Positions 17,394 to 24,424 of a stretch of 58,677 nt of DNA are shown here, piece after piece. Positions within the stretch are counted from its first letter, which is position 1; each line of letters starts with the position of its first letter. Under the pieces are notes generated by a model that did no database searches, had not been told where the DNA came from, and was given only the letters and a program-made list of their open reading frames with translations. Origin of the DNA: an uncultured Lachnospiraceae bacterium (GTDB lineage Bacteria; Bacillota; Clostridia; Lachnospirales; Lachnospiraceae). The translations under genes were made by a program, and so were the position numbers. The stretch spans positions 1 through 58,677 of the forward strand of contig CAMWJF010000025.1 of NCBI GenBank assembly GCA_947174505.1, written 5' to 3'.

Positions 17394-17785
17394 ATATCGC
17401 GTTGATTGCACATGATGCAAAGAAAAAACTGATGCAGAATTTCTGCATCGCTTATCGTGGGATTTTGAGCAAAAACGATCTTTATGCCACGGGGACGACA
17501 GGAAGGCTGATTGAGGAAGTGACGAATCTGACCATCCACAAGTATCTGGCCGGGCACTTGGGCGGGGCACAGCAGATCGGGGCGCAGATTGAGCATAACC
17601 AGATCGATCTGGTTATCTTCTTAAGAGACCCGCTTTATCCGAAATCCCATGAGCCGGACGTAAACAATGTAGTTATGCTCTGTGACAGGCACAATATTCC
17701 GCTTGCCACCAATCTGGCGTCCGCGGAGCTTTTGATTAAATCACTCGACAGAGGAGACATGGAGTGGCGTGAGATGTACAAATAA
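17390..17785 (+). CDS. mgsA: Methylglyoxal synthase
   Basis: MgsA converts dihydroxyacetone phosphate to methylglyoxal and phosphate, a glycolytic overflow bypass. The 131-residue size matches the family. The phosphate-binding and catalytic segments IALIAHDAKK, ATGTTGRLIEE, FLRDPLYPKSHEPDV and LCDRHNIPLATN carry the expected aspartates and histidine. The first codons overlap rodA, so the metabolic gene is translationally tied to the elongation operon, an arrangement known from other Lachnospiraceae. The stop is followed at once by the second 57-bp repeat block. Confidence 0.96.
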   Translation: MNIALIAHDAKKKLMQNFCIAYRGILSKNDLYATGTTGRLIEEVTNLTIHKYLAGHLGGAQQIGAQIEHNQIDLVIFLRDPLYPKSHEPDVNNVVMLCDRHNIPLATNLASAELLIKSLDRGDMEWREMYK

Positions 17786-18935
17786 CAAATCGAGCTTCGC
17801 TCGATTTCGAGGACTGCCTTGGGCAGCCTCGGAAGAAAAACAAAAAAATATCTGTGCTCGATTGTGGGGACTGCGTTCGGCAGCCTCGGGGAAAAAACAA
17901 ATAGGCAACAGCGCTCGATTGCGGGGACTGCGTTCGGCAGTCTCTGTAAACAAAAAGGGAAGGTTGTGTGCCCTTCTGGCTGCGGCAGCTCTTGCCCTTA
18001 CGGGGTGCGGGAGCACGAAGTATGACATGCCTTACGAGCAGCAGGGGAGTGTCAGCACTTATCAGCTCATTAATATCGCAAACAGGGAGACGATAGAACC
18101 CTTTACAAAAGATCTGTGTGTGACGGCAGGCGATGTGACGGCGGGCGGCCCGGATCTGCAGCAGGTGGGGGCGGCCGCGCTCTTTGACACGAAGGATCTG
18201 GAGACGCTGTATGCGAAAAATGCGCATAACCAAATGAATCCGGCCAGCCTGACGAAGATTATGACGGCGCTTGTAGCGCTGAAATACGGTTCTCCGGATG
18301 ATATCTATACGGCATCGGAGAATGTGTTGATCACAGAGTCCGGCGCTGTCTTGTGCGGCATTAAACCGGGAGACAGGATGACGCTGGATCAGGCGCTACA
18401 TGCGCTGTTGATTGCGTCAGGCAACGATGTTGCGGTCCTGATTGCGGAGGGCGTTTCAGGTTCCCTGAATGGCGGTACAGGTTCTGTGGAGGAGTTTGTG
18501 GAGCTGATGAACCAGGAGGCACAGGAAATCGGTGCGACGAACTGCCACTTTATGAATCCCAACGGTCTGACGCAGGAGGGGCATTATGTGACGGCCTATG
18601 ACCTCTATCTGATATTTCAGGAAGCTTTGAAATACGAACTTTTTAATCAGATTATACAGATGTCCTCCTACAGCACTGTCTATACGGCAGCGAATGGTTC
18701 CGAAAAAACGATGGAGATAGAAAATTCCAATCTTTTTCTGAGGGGGACTTATGAGGCGCCCGCTAATGTGACGGTAGTGGGTGGAAAAACAGGAACTACC
18801 AGCGCGGCAGGGCACTGTCTGATCCTGCTTTCCAGAAGCAGCAGCGGGACGCCTTACATTTCCGTTATCCTGAAAGATGAGTCGAGAGAAGGGCTGTACG
18901 GGGATATGGGGGAGCTGCTCGGAATCATCAAATAA
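17769..18935 (+). CDS. D-alanyl-D-alanine carboxypeptidase (peptidase S11), probable lipoprotein; start uncertain
   Basis: This S11-family D,D-carboxypeptidase trims pentapeptide stems at the outer membrane face. Motifs are intact: SLTK (nucleophile serine in NPASLTKIMT), SGN and KTGT. A lipobox LTGC ends a hydrophobic run ALLAAAALAL, so it is probably lipid-anchored instead of carrying the usual C-terminal amphipathic anchor. The 5' end is odd. From GTG 17769, inside mgsA, the first 60 or so codons are three in-frame 19-codon repeats of the neighbouring 57-bp element. This puts the lipobox cysteine at residue 80 instead of about 20-30. TTG at 17919 would give a 30-residue signal but has no Shine-Dalgarno sequence. 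Confidence 0.8.
   Translation: MRCTNNKSSFARFRGLPWAASEEKQKNICARLWGLRSAASGKKQIGNSARLRGLRSAVSVNKKGRLCALLAAAALALTGCGSTKYDMPYEQQGSVSTYQLINIANRETIEPFTKDLCVTAGDVTAGGPDLQQVGAAALFDTKDLETLYAKNAHNQMNPASLTKIMTALVALKYGSPDDIYTASENVLITESGAVLCGIKPGDRMTLDQALHALLIASGNDVAVLIAEGVSGSLNGGTGSVEEFVELMNQEAQEIGATNCHFMNPNGLTQEGHYVTAYDLYLIFQEALKYELFNQIIQMSSYSTVYTAANGSEKTMEIENSNLFLRGTYEAPANVTVVGGKTGTTSAAGHCLILLSRSSSGTPYISVILKDESREGLYGDMGELLGIIK
17786..17953 (+). repeat. 57-bp repeat block 2 (mgsA-carboxypeptidase)
   Basis: The block starts immediately after the mgsA stop with CAAATCGAGC as in block 1. The palindrome AAATCGAGC-TTC-GCTCGATTT spans 17787-17807. Three units begin at GCTCGATT 17799, 17856 and 17913, exactly 57 bp apart, each with GGGGACTGC and a GGCAGYCT partner. 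Because 57 is divisible by three, the carboxypeptidase frame stays open through all units. Confidence 0.85.
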
Positions 18936-18940
18936 GGTGG

Positions 18941-18969
18941 TTGTTTTTTCAGGGCAGTTCCTGTATAAT
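18941..18969 (+). promoter_or_regulatory. Sigma-A promoter before the P-loop orphan gene
   Basis: TTGTTT and TATAAT are separated by 17 bp. The expected start of transcription is near 18976, just before a perfect 9-bp hairpin at 18980-19000 (CCCATACAA-GTA-TTGTATGGG), which would sit at the 5' end of the transcript. Confidence 0.65.
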
Positions 18970-19045
18970 TGACAGTAAGCCCATACAAGTATTGTATGGG
19001 GCGGTCAGGGCAGTAAATAATAATATACGCTAGGAGGGTATCGAC

Positions 19046-19465
19046 ATGGTTCAGTTTATTGTAGGAAGGGAAGGAAAGGGAAAGACCAAGCATTTATTAG
19101 ATAAAGTTAATACAGAGATTAAAGATGCACAGGGCAATGTTGTGTATCTGGACAAAAGCACGAAGCACATGTTTGAACTGAACAACAAGATCAGGCTCAT
19201 TGACGTACCAGAGTATCTGGTGTCGGACAGCGATGAATTTATCGGTTTTATCTGCGGTATTATATCGCAGGATCACGATTTGCAGAAGATGTATTTTGAC
19301 AGCTTCTTGAAGATCGCCTGTGTGGAGGCGGACGAGCTGGAGAAGGTGATTGAAAAGATTGAGAAGATCAGCGAAAAGTTCCATGTGGATTTCGTAATCA
19401 GCGTGTCTCGCGACGAGAGTGAGCTTCCCGAGAATATGCGTAAAAACGTTATTGTTTCCCTCTGA
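19046..19465 (+). CDS. Small P-loop protein of unknown function
   Basis: The 139-residue protein begins with VGREGKGKTK, a Walker A-like loop (G7 to T14) directly after the first beta-strand. A hydrophobic strand with an acidic end (VDFVISVSRDE) lies near the C terminus. It resembles only the first part of an ATPase or of an AAA-type fold and is too short for a complete one. Relatives in Lachnospiraceae are annotated loosely as ATP-binding or PilT-like; I do not recognise a function. It has its own promoter, AGGAGG before the ATG and a strong terminator behind, so it is a single-gene unit. Confidence 0.75.
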   Translation: MVQFIVGREGKGKTKHLLDKVNTEIKDAQGNVVYLDKSTKHMFELNNKIRLIDVPEYLVSDSDEFIGFICGIISQDHDLQKMYFDSFLKIACVEADELEKVIEKIEKISEKFHVDFVISVSRDESELPENMRKNVIVSL

Positions 19466-19495
19466 TATGTACATAATCATTATATAAAACGATAT

Positions 19496-19524
19496 AAAAC
19501 CTCGGAGGAGTCTTCCGGGGTTTT
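19496..19524 (+). terminator. Rho-independent terminator after the P-loop gene
   Basis: AAAACCTCGGA pairs with TCCGGGGTTTT around GGAGTCT, followed by TTTTAAAATT. It ends the single-gene unit. Confidence 0.85.
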
Positions 19525-19536
19525 AAAATTTCCGCG

Positions 19537-19711
19537 CATAAGCAGAGACGGAAGTCTTATAAAACAGCCGCCATGCCTGCATGAGCGGACGATTTATAAG
19601 ACTTACGGCGAGCAACGCGAACGAGAGATGCGAAGCATCTCGAGTCTCTGCTTATGTGTAGAGACAGAAGTCTTATAAAACAGCCGCCATGCCAGCATGA
19701 GCGGATAATTC
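19537..19711 (+). repeat. Nested palindromic element with partial direct duplication
   Basis: The outer arms CATAAGCAGAGAC (19537) and GTCTCTGCTTATG (19644-19656) are perfect complements 94 bp apart. Inside lie AAGTCTTATAAA / TTTATAAGACTT (19552, 19593). That pair encloses CCGC-c-ATGC-CT-GCAT-ga-GCGG. GAGATGC-GAA-GCATCTC (19625-19641) follows. About 50 bp of the left half are repeated directly at 19660-19710 with about four changes. It lies between a terminator and the HlyD-like gene and encodes nothing. Confidence 0.85.
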
Positions 19712-19729
19712 AGCAATGGAGAATATTTG

Positions 19730-21127
19730 GTGGCAGATAATCGAAATAACAAGATAGCAAAATACAGAAGGCCCATTAATCTGAACATCGGCATGATGGT
19801 TTTTGCCGTGATACTTGTCTATGTGGTGATTTGTGTGATCATGTACTTTCGGACAGATCACATTGTCCGCTACAGCGTACAGGAGGGTTCTCTTACCTCA
19901 AACAGCATATACAGGGGAATTGCCTTAAGGACAGAGCAGATTGTGACTGGACAGGATGCCGGTTATGTGAATTATTTTGCCAGGGAAGGCGAGCGCACGG
20001 CAGTGGGGGATCTGGTGTACACGGTGGATGAGACGGGAAGGCTGTCCGACTATATAAAAGCGGGGGCAAACGGGGAAAATTCCCTTTCCGACAGCGATTT
20101 GTCCGAGCTTAAGACGGATATTACCGCCTTTATGCACGGCTTTGACAGGAAACACTTCGACGAGGTCTACAATTTCCGGCATAATATGGAAAGCATGGCG
20201 GTTAAGCTGGCTAACTATAACATTCTGGAAAACGCGGACGCCCTGAACGGTGCTTCGGGGACTGTACTCATTAATTACCGATATGCGGCCAAGAGCGGTA
20301 TCGTGCTCTATTCCACGGACGGTTACGAGGACTTAAAGCTGGAGGACATGACGTCGGCGCTGTTTGACGAGGAAAACTATGAGCGCAGGTATCTGGTGAA
20401 TAACGGACTGGTTGCCGCCGGAGAGCCGGTATATAAGCTGGCGACATCGGAGGACTGGTCCATTGTGATTCCGGTAGAAAAGGCGCTGGCGGATCAGCTT
20501 CTGGAGAAGGAGTATGTGGAGGTACGTTTTTTAAAGAATCAGTATACGGCCTGGGGAGAGGTGGCGGTCTACACCAACGAGGCGGGAGAGACGTTCGCAT
20601 CCCTCACCTTTACCAATTCCATGATTACCTTCTGTACAGACCGTTTTATTGATATCGAGCTGCTTCTGGAGGAGGAAAAAGGACTGAAAATACCAAACTC
20701 CGCTATTGTGCAGAAGGAGTTTTTTATCGTGCCGAAGGCCTATGTTACAAGAGGCGGGAATAACGGCGGCGACGGTGTGCTTTTAGAAACGTACAATGAA
20801 GAGGGCGAGGCTACCACGCAGTTTGTGGAGACGGAGATTTATGAGGAGACGGAGACGGACTATTATCTGGATAATTCCACGCTCCGGGCCGGGAATTACA
20901 TTGTCATGCCTGAGACAGGAGAAAAATATGCTGTCAGCAAAACCGGTTCCCTGCAGGGCGTCTATAATATCAATAAAGGGTATGCGGACTTTAAGCAGAT
21001 CAGCATTCTCTATAAAAATGAAGAGTATTCCGTTGTGAAGTCAAACACTACCTACGGCCTTAGCGTATACGACTATATCGTGCTGAATGCGGATATGGTG
21101 AAGGATAATGAATTTATTTATGAGTAG
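19730..21127 (+). CDS. HlyD-like membrane fusion/adaptor protein
   Basis: The 465-residue protein has a basic N terminus, one membrane helix at about 20-40 (IGMMVFAVILVYVVICVIMYF), then a beta-rich extracytoplasmic region with lipoyl/barrel-sandwich-like segments (GYVNYFAREGERTAVGDLVYTVDE; SGIVLYSTDGYE) typical of HlyD-type adaptors. No transporter gene is adjacent. The same gene stands before yggS and sepF in other Lachnospiraceae, which hints at a role in envelope or division biology, but this is inference. GTG at 19730 is chosen: GGAG is 8 nt upstream; TTG at 19727 is possible. Confidence 0.8.
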   Translation: MADNRNNKIAKYRRPINLNIGMMVFAVILVYVVICVIMYFRTDHIVRYSVQEGSLTSNSIYRGIALRTEQIVTGQDAGYVNYFAREGERTAVGDLVYTVDETGRLSDYIKAGANGENSLSDSDLSELKTDITAFMHGFDRKHFDEVYNFRHNMESMAVKLANYNILENADALNGASGTVLINYRYAAKSGIVLYSTDGYEDLKLEDMTSALFDEENYERRYLVNNGLVAAGEPVYKLATSEDWSIVIPVEKALADQLLEKEYVEVRFLKNQYTAWGEVAVYTNEAGETFASLTFTNSMITFCTDRFIDIELLLEEEKGLKIPNSAIVQKEFFIVPKAYVTRGGNNGGDGVLLETYNEEGEATTQFVETEIYEETETDYYLDNSTLRAGNYIVMPETGEKYAVSKTGSLQGVYNINKGYADFKQISILYKNEEYSVVKSNTTYGLSVYDYIVLNADMVKDNEFIYE

Positions 21128-21217
21128 ACGGGCATCCGTTCGCCTGAGCCGGGAGAGTGGCTGTGCATTTTTTACTATGGTGTGGTGTATGCTGTAGCAT
21201 TTTATATAAGGACAGGA

Positions 21218-21922
21218 ATGGATATGGGGATAAAAGAAAATCTTGATAATGTGAGGGAGCGTATAATGGATGCCTGCACGACCTGTGGCCGGGCAACGGA
21301 TGAAGTCAGGCTGATCGCGGTGAGCAAGACAAAGCCGCTTCCGGCACTTGAGGAAGCTTATTCCTGCGGCTGCCGTGATTTCGGAGAAAACAAGGTGCAG
21401 GAGCTTGTGGATAAGTATGAGGCCATGCCGAAGGATATCCGTTGGCATATGATCGGGCATCTGCAGCGCAACAAGGTGAAGTATATTGTAGATAAGGTCT
21501 TTCTTATTCACAGCGTGGATTCCCTCCGTCTTGCGCAGGAGATCGAGAAGGAGGCCGCGAAGAAGGATCTGTGCGTCAATATTCTTGTGGAAGTGAATGT
21601 GGCGGGGGAGGAGAGCAAGTTCGGTACGACGTCCGATGAGGCGGCTGTGCTGGTGGAACAGATTGCGGAATTACCCCATATCAGGATCAGGGGACTGATG
21701 ACCATAGCACCCTATGTAGAGGATTCGGAACAAAACAGACGGTATTTTGCAAAATTAAAACAAATTTATGTTGACATAATACATAAAAACATTGATAATG
21801 TTTTTATGGAGGAACTTTCAATGGGCATGACCGGAGACTACGAAGTCGCAATAACAGAGGGTGCGACCTATATCAGGGTCGGTACGGGCATCTTTGGAGA
21901 AAGAAAATACGCGGTAATTTAG
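21218..21922 (+). CDS. yggS: PLP homeostasis protein YggS/YlmE family
   Basis: These are non-catalytic PLP-binding alanine-racemase-fold proteins that balance B6 vitamers and indirectly amino-acid pools. About 234 residues, with the PLP lysine K37 in LIAVSKTKPL, then FGENKVQEL, WHMIGHLQRNK, VEVNVAGEESKFG and the C-terminal SMGMTGDYEVAI and VRVGTGIFG-type phosphate-binding segment (IRVGTGIFGERKY). Start is ATG at 21218 or 21224, both preceded by AGGA/CAGG. The Gram-positive order yggS (ylmE) then sepF (ylmF) is conserved next to division genes. Confidence 0.95.
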   Translation: MDMGIKENLDNVRERIMDACTTCGRATDEVRLIAVSKTKPLPALEEAYSCGCRDFGENKVQELVDKYEAMPKDIRWHMIGHLQRNKVKYIVDKVFLIHSVDSLRLAQEIEKEAAKKDLCVNILVEVNVAGEESKFGTTSDEAAVLVEQIAELPHIRIRGLMTIAPYVEDSEQNRRYFAKLKQIYVDIIHKNIDNVFMEELSMGMTGDYEVAITEGATYIRVGTGIFGERKYAVI

Positions 21923-21974
21923 TATACATAAGTTGAAACCAGGGGCACAGGGCATCGCCTGGCGTGTGTGGCCC

Positions 21975-22050
21975 GCAAAACATGAGGAAGTAACCGACGG
22001 GTTCCGAATGTTTGCAGGATTGTGGGAGTTGCGAAGCAACGGAGCAGTCC
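21975..22050 (+). repeat. Two structured hairpins between yggS and sepF
   Basis: GCAAAACAT ... ATGTTTGC (21975-22015) encloses GGAA...TTCC and CC...GG with matched internal loops. It is followed by GGATTG...CAGTCC (22017-22050) around GTTGC-GAA-GCAAC. Neither reads as protein. The composite fills much of the 168-bp gap and points in the direction of transcription. Confidence 0.6.
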
Positions 22051-22090
22051 GTGGTATCAAAATCAGTAAAGTGGATGGAGGATTTTACAC

Positions 22091-22585
22091 ATGGGTGTTA
22101 TGGACAAGTTTATCAGCGCCATGAAATTGAGCGAAGACGAGGACGACGGATACTACGATGATGATTTCTATGACGATGAGCCGGAACCGATGCGCAAACC
22201 CGTTTCCAGCAAGGATGCGGATAATGCGGAGGACGATAAGGTCAGGAAGATCACCCCGAAAGTAACGCCCCTCAGACAAACGAAAAAAGTAGGCTCCGGC
22301 ATGGAGGTCTGTGTGATTAAGCCGACTACGGTGGAGGATGCGAGGGAGATTACGGAGACGCTTCTGGCGAACAGAACCGTAGTCCTAAATCTGGAAGGGC
22401 TGGATGTGGACATTGCCCAGCGGATCATTGACTTTACTTCAGGCTCCTGCTTTGCGATTTCGGGTAATCTGCAGAAGATATCCCATTATATTTTCATTAT
22501 TACGCCGGCCAGCGTAGATATTTCCGGCGACTTTCAGGATATCCTGTCAGGCTCCTTCGATGTGCCGATAGACAAAAGGTTTTAA
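22091..22585 (+). CDS. sepF: Cell division protein SepF
   Basis: SepF anchors FtsZ to the membrane and stabilises the Z-ring. The 164-residue protein has the N-terminal amphipathic membrane helix (MGVMDKFISAMKL), an acidic tyrosine-rich linker (DEDDGYYDDDFYDDEPEP) and the compact SepF core (TVVLNLEGLDVDIAQRIIDFTSG, then CFAISGNLQKIS). GGAGG lies 9 nt before the ATG. The stop is followed at once by a 12-bp perfect palindrome. Confidence 0.96.
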   Translation: MGVMDKFISAMKLSEDEDDGYYDDDFYDDEPEPMRKPVSSKDADNAEDDKVRKITPKVTPLRQTKKVGSGMEVCVIKPTTVEDAREITETLLANRTVVLNLEGLDVDIAQRIIDFTSGSCFAISGNLQKISHYIFIITPASVDISGDFQDILSGSFDVPIDKRF

Positions 22586-22587
22586 GA

Positions 22588-22612
22588 AATCGAGTGCATG
22601 ATGCACTCGATT
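22588..22612 (+). repeat. Perfect 12-bp palindrome at the sepF stop
   Basis: AATCGAGTGCAT-G-ATGCACTCGATT begins 2 nt after the sepF stop TAA. It shares the AATCGAG core and its stop-codon position with the openings of the two 57-bp repeat blocks. It is followed by CTTTC, so it could serve as a weak terminator. Confidence 0.75.
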
Positions 22613-22665
22613 CTTTCACGTATAAGCAGAGTCAGAATAAAATGCATGAGGAGAAAACACATACT

Positions 22666-23775
22666 ATGGCGAACCGAATGACAATAAACTATGAGAAAAA
22701 GCCCTGTTATGACATTGTTTTTGCCGGGGACTTCCGTCTGCTTGCGGAGGAGCTTGCAGATTTAGGAGTGGCAGGGCAGAAGATTGCCGTAATCTGTGAC
22801 AGTCATACAGAGAAGCTGTTTGGCAGAGAGGTCATGGAGGAGATAGAAAAATGCTGCAAAAAGGTGATTCTGTATGCGTTCCCTGCCGGGGAGGAAAATA
22901 AAACGCTGGACACGGTGAAGGAAATCTACAGGAAACTGATTGAGGAAAAGTTTGACAGAAAAGATCTTCTTGTTGCGCTGGGAGGCGGCGTAGTGGGGGA
23001 CGTTACGGGCTATGCGGCGGCTACATACCTGCGGGGCGTTGGCTTTATCCAGATTCCAACCACTCTGCTCGCCCAGTCGGACAGCAGCATCGGCGGTAAG
23101 ACCGGCGTCGATTTCGACGGCTATAAAAACATGGTGGGGGCGTTCTATATGCCGAAGCTGGTTTACATGAATGTGGGTACGTTAAAAAGTCTGGATGACA
23201 GGCAGTTTTACGCGGGCTTTGCCGAGGTAATGAAGCATGGACTGATCAAGGATGCCGCTTTTTACGAGTGGCTGCTTGACCATATGTACGAGATTCACGA
23301 GCGCGACCTGGATGTCTGTGAAGAGATGGTGATGCGAAGCTGCGGCGTCAAAAAACTTGTGGTGGAGAAAGACCCGAAGGAACAGGGGGACCGCGCGCTT
23401 CTCAATTTCGGGCATACCATCGGCCACGCCATTGAGAAAGCCATGCATTTCGAGATGCTGCACGGGGAATGTATTGCCCTCGGTATGGTGGCGGCGGCCT
23501 ATATTTCATGGAAACGTGAGAACATTTCCATGGAGGAATATTATGAAGTGCGGGACATGTTCGTTCCCTTCAATCTGCCAATCAGCATTGAGGATATTGA
23601 CCCGGAGGAAATCCTTGCGTTGACCAAGTTGGACAAAAAGATGGATGCGGGGCAGGTTAAATTTGTGCTCCTAAAAAAAGTGGGTAAGGCTTTTGTTGAC
23701 AGGAGCGTTACCGACGGGGAAATCCTTGCGGCGGTGCGGGAGATCCTGTTTTCTGATGAGGATGCGAAGCAATGA
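22666..23775 (+). CDS. aroB: 3-dehydroquinate synthase
   Basis: AroB catalyses the second shikimate step, DAHP to 3-dehydroquinate, using NAD and a divalent metal. The 369-residue protein has the NAD-binding GGGVVGDVTGYAAATYLRG, then PTTLLAQSDSSIGGKTGVD, and the metal ligands in EVMKHGLIKD (E), NFGHTIGHA (H) and HGECIALGM (H). ATG at 22666 follows GAGGAG by about 11 nt; ATG at 22678 is an alternative. It overlaps lspA by 4 bp. No other shikimate gene is nearby. Confidence 0.96.
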   Translation: MANRMTINYEKKPCYDIVFAGDFRLLAEELADLGVAGQKIAVICDSHTEKLFGREVMEEIEKCCKKVILYAFPAGEENKTLDTVKEIYRKLIEEKFDRKDLLVALGGGVVGDVTGYAAATYLRGVGFIQIPTTLLAQSDSSIGGKTGVDFDGYKNMVGAFYMPKLVYMNVGTLKSLDDRQFYAGFAEVMKHGLIKDAAFYEWLLDHMYEIHERDLDVCEEMVMRSCGVKKLVVEKDPKEQGDRALLNFGHTIGHAIEKAMHFEMLHGECIALGMVAAAYISWKRENISMEEYYEVRDMFVPFNLPISIEDIDPEEILALTKLDKKMDAGQVKFVLLKKVGKAFVDRSVTDGEILAAVREILFSDEDAKQ

Positions 23776-24299
23776 GTCTGAAAAAAAAGTTTTTTCTGTT
23801 CCTGGATCTGCTTATGATTGTCGGGCTGATCACTTTTGACCAGTACACCAAGCAGTGGGCGAAGGTTTACTTGAAGGATAAGCCTGCCTACAATCTGATT
23901 AACGGGATTCTGGAGCTGAATTATCTGGAAAACCAGGGCGCGGCTTTCGGGATGCTCCCGAACCAGAAAGTGTTTTTTGTCTTTGTGGCGATTGTGATTC
24001 TGTTTGTGGTAGGTTATGTCCTATTGAAGGTGCCGGATCAGAAGAAGTACACGATCCTGCATTTTCTGTTCAGCCTGATTGTGGCAGGCTCCATCGGAAA
24101 TATGATCGACCGGGTGCGTTATAATTATGTCGTTGACTTTATTTATTTTGTGAGGATTAATTTTCCGATTTTCAATGTGGCGGATATCTATGCGACAGCT
24201 TCTGCCATCGTACTGCTTTTCCTGCTTTTGTTTATCTACAGGGAGAATGATCTGTACTTTATCAGTTTCAAGCAGAAACGTTACCGGGAACTCAAATAG
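23772..24299 (+). CDS. lspA: Lipoprotein signal peptidase (first copy)
   Basis: LspA cleaves prolipoproteins before the lipid-modified cysteine. The 175-residue protein has four membrane segments and both catalytic aspartates, in SIGNMIDRVRY and FPIFNVADIY, with FDQYTKQWA and ENQGAAFG near the N terminus. A second complete lspA lies at about 45 kb in the same window. It starts within the aroB stop (ATGA) and is followed by a two-hairpin repeat and rluD, an lspA-rluD order common in Firmicutes. Confidence 0.96.
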   Translation: MSLKKKFFLFLDLLMIVGLITFDQYTKQWAKVYLKDKPAYNLINGILELNYLENQGAAFGMLPNQKVFFVFVAIVILFVVGYVLLKVPDQKKYTILHFLFSLIVAGSIGNMIDRVRYNYVVDFIYFVRINFPIFNVADIYATASAIVLLFLLLFIYRENDLYFISFKQKRYRELK

Positions 24300-24303
24300 C
24301 AAC

Positions 24304-24395
24304 ATGAAAAGAGCTTCTAAAACTCTGCAGCAGCGGCTGCTTCGCTGAGAAGTTCTAAATCTCACGTGGGAGAATGTGTGGAAAAAAGCATTCTC
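24304..24395 (+). repeat. Two-hairpin intergenic repeat, copy C (lspA-rluD)
   Basis: Left arm ATGAAAAGAGCTTCT is degenerate; the right arm AGAAGTTCTAAATCTCAC is kept. The inner GCAGCAGCGGCTGC hairpin is kept, as is the second hairpin GAGAATG...CATTCTC. It starts 4 nt after the lspA stop. Confidence 0.75.
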
Positions 24396-24424
24396 TGTAA
24401 CTTCGGCAACTGGAGAGTATACAG

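Noticed and set aside
16112..17953. CRISPR array (regularly spaced repeats after minE and mgsA)
   Set aside because: Units are 57 bp in total with no unique spacers between conserved repeats, only two or three units per block, and no cas genes.
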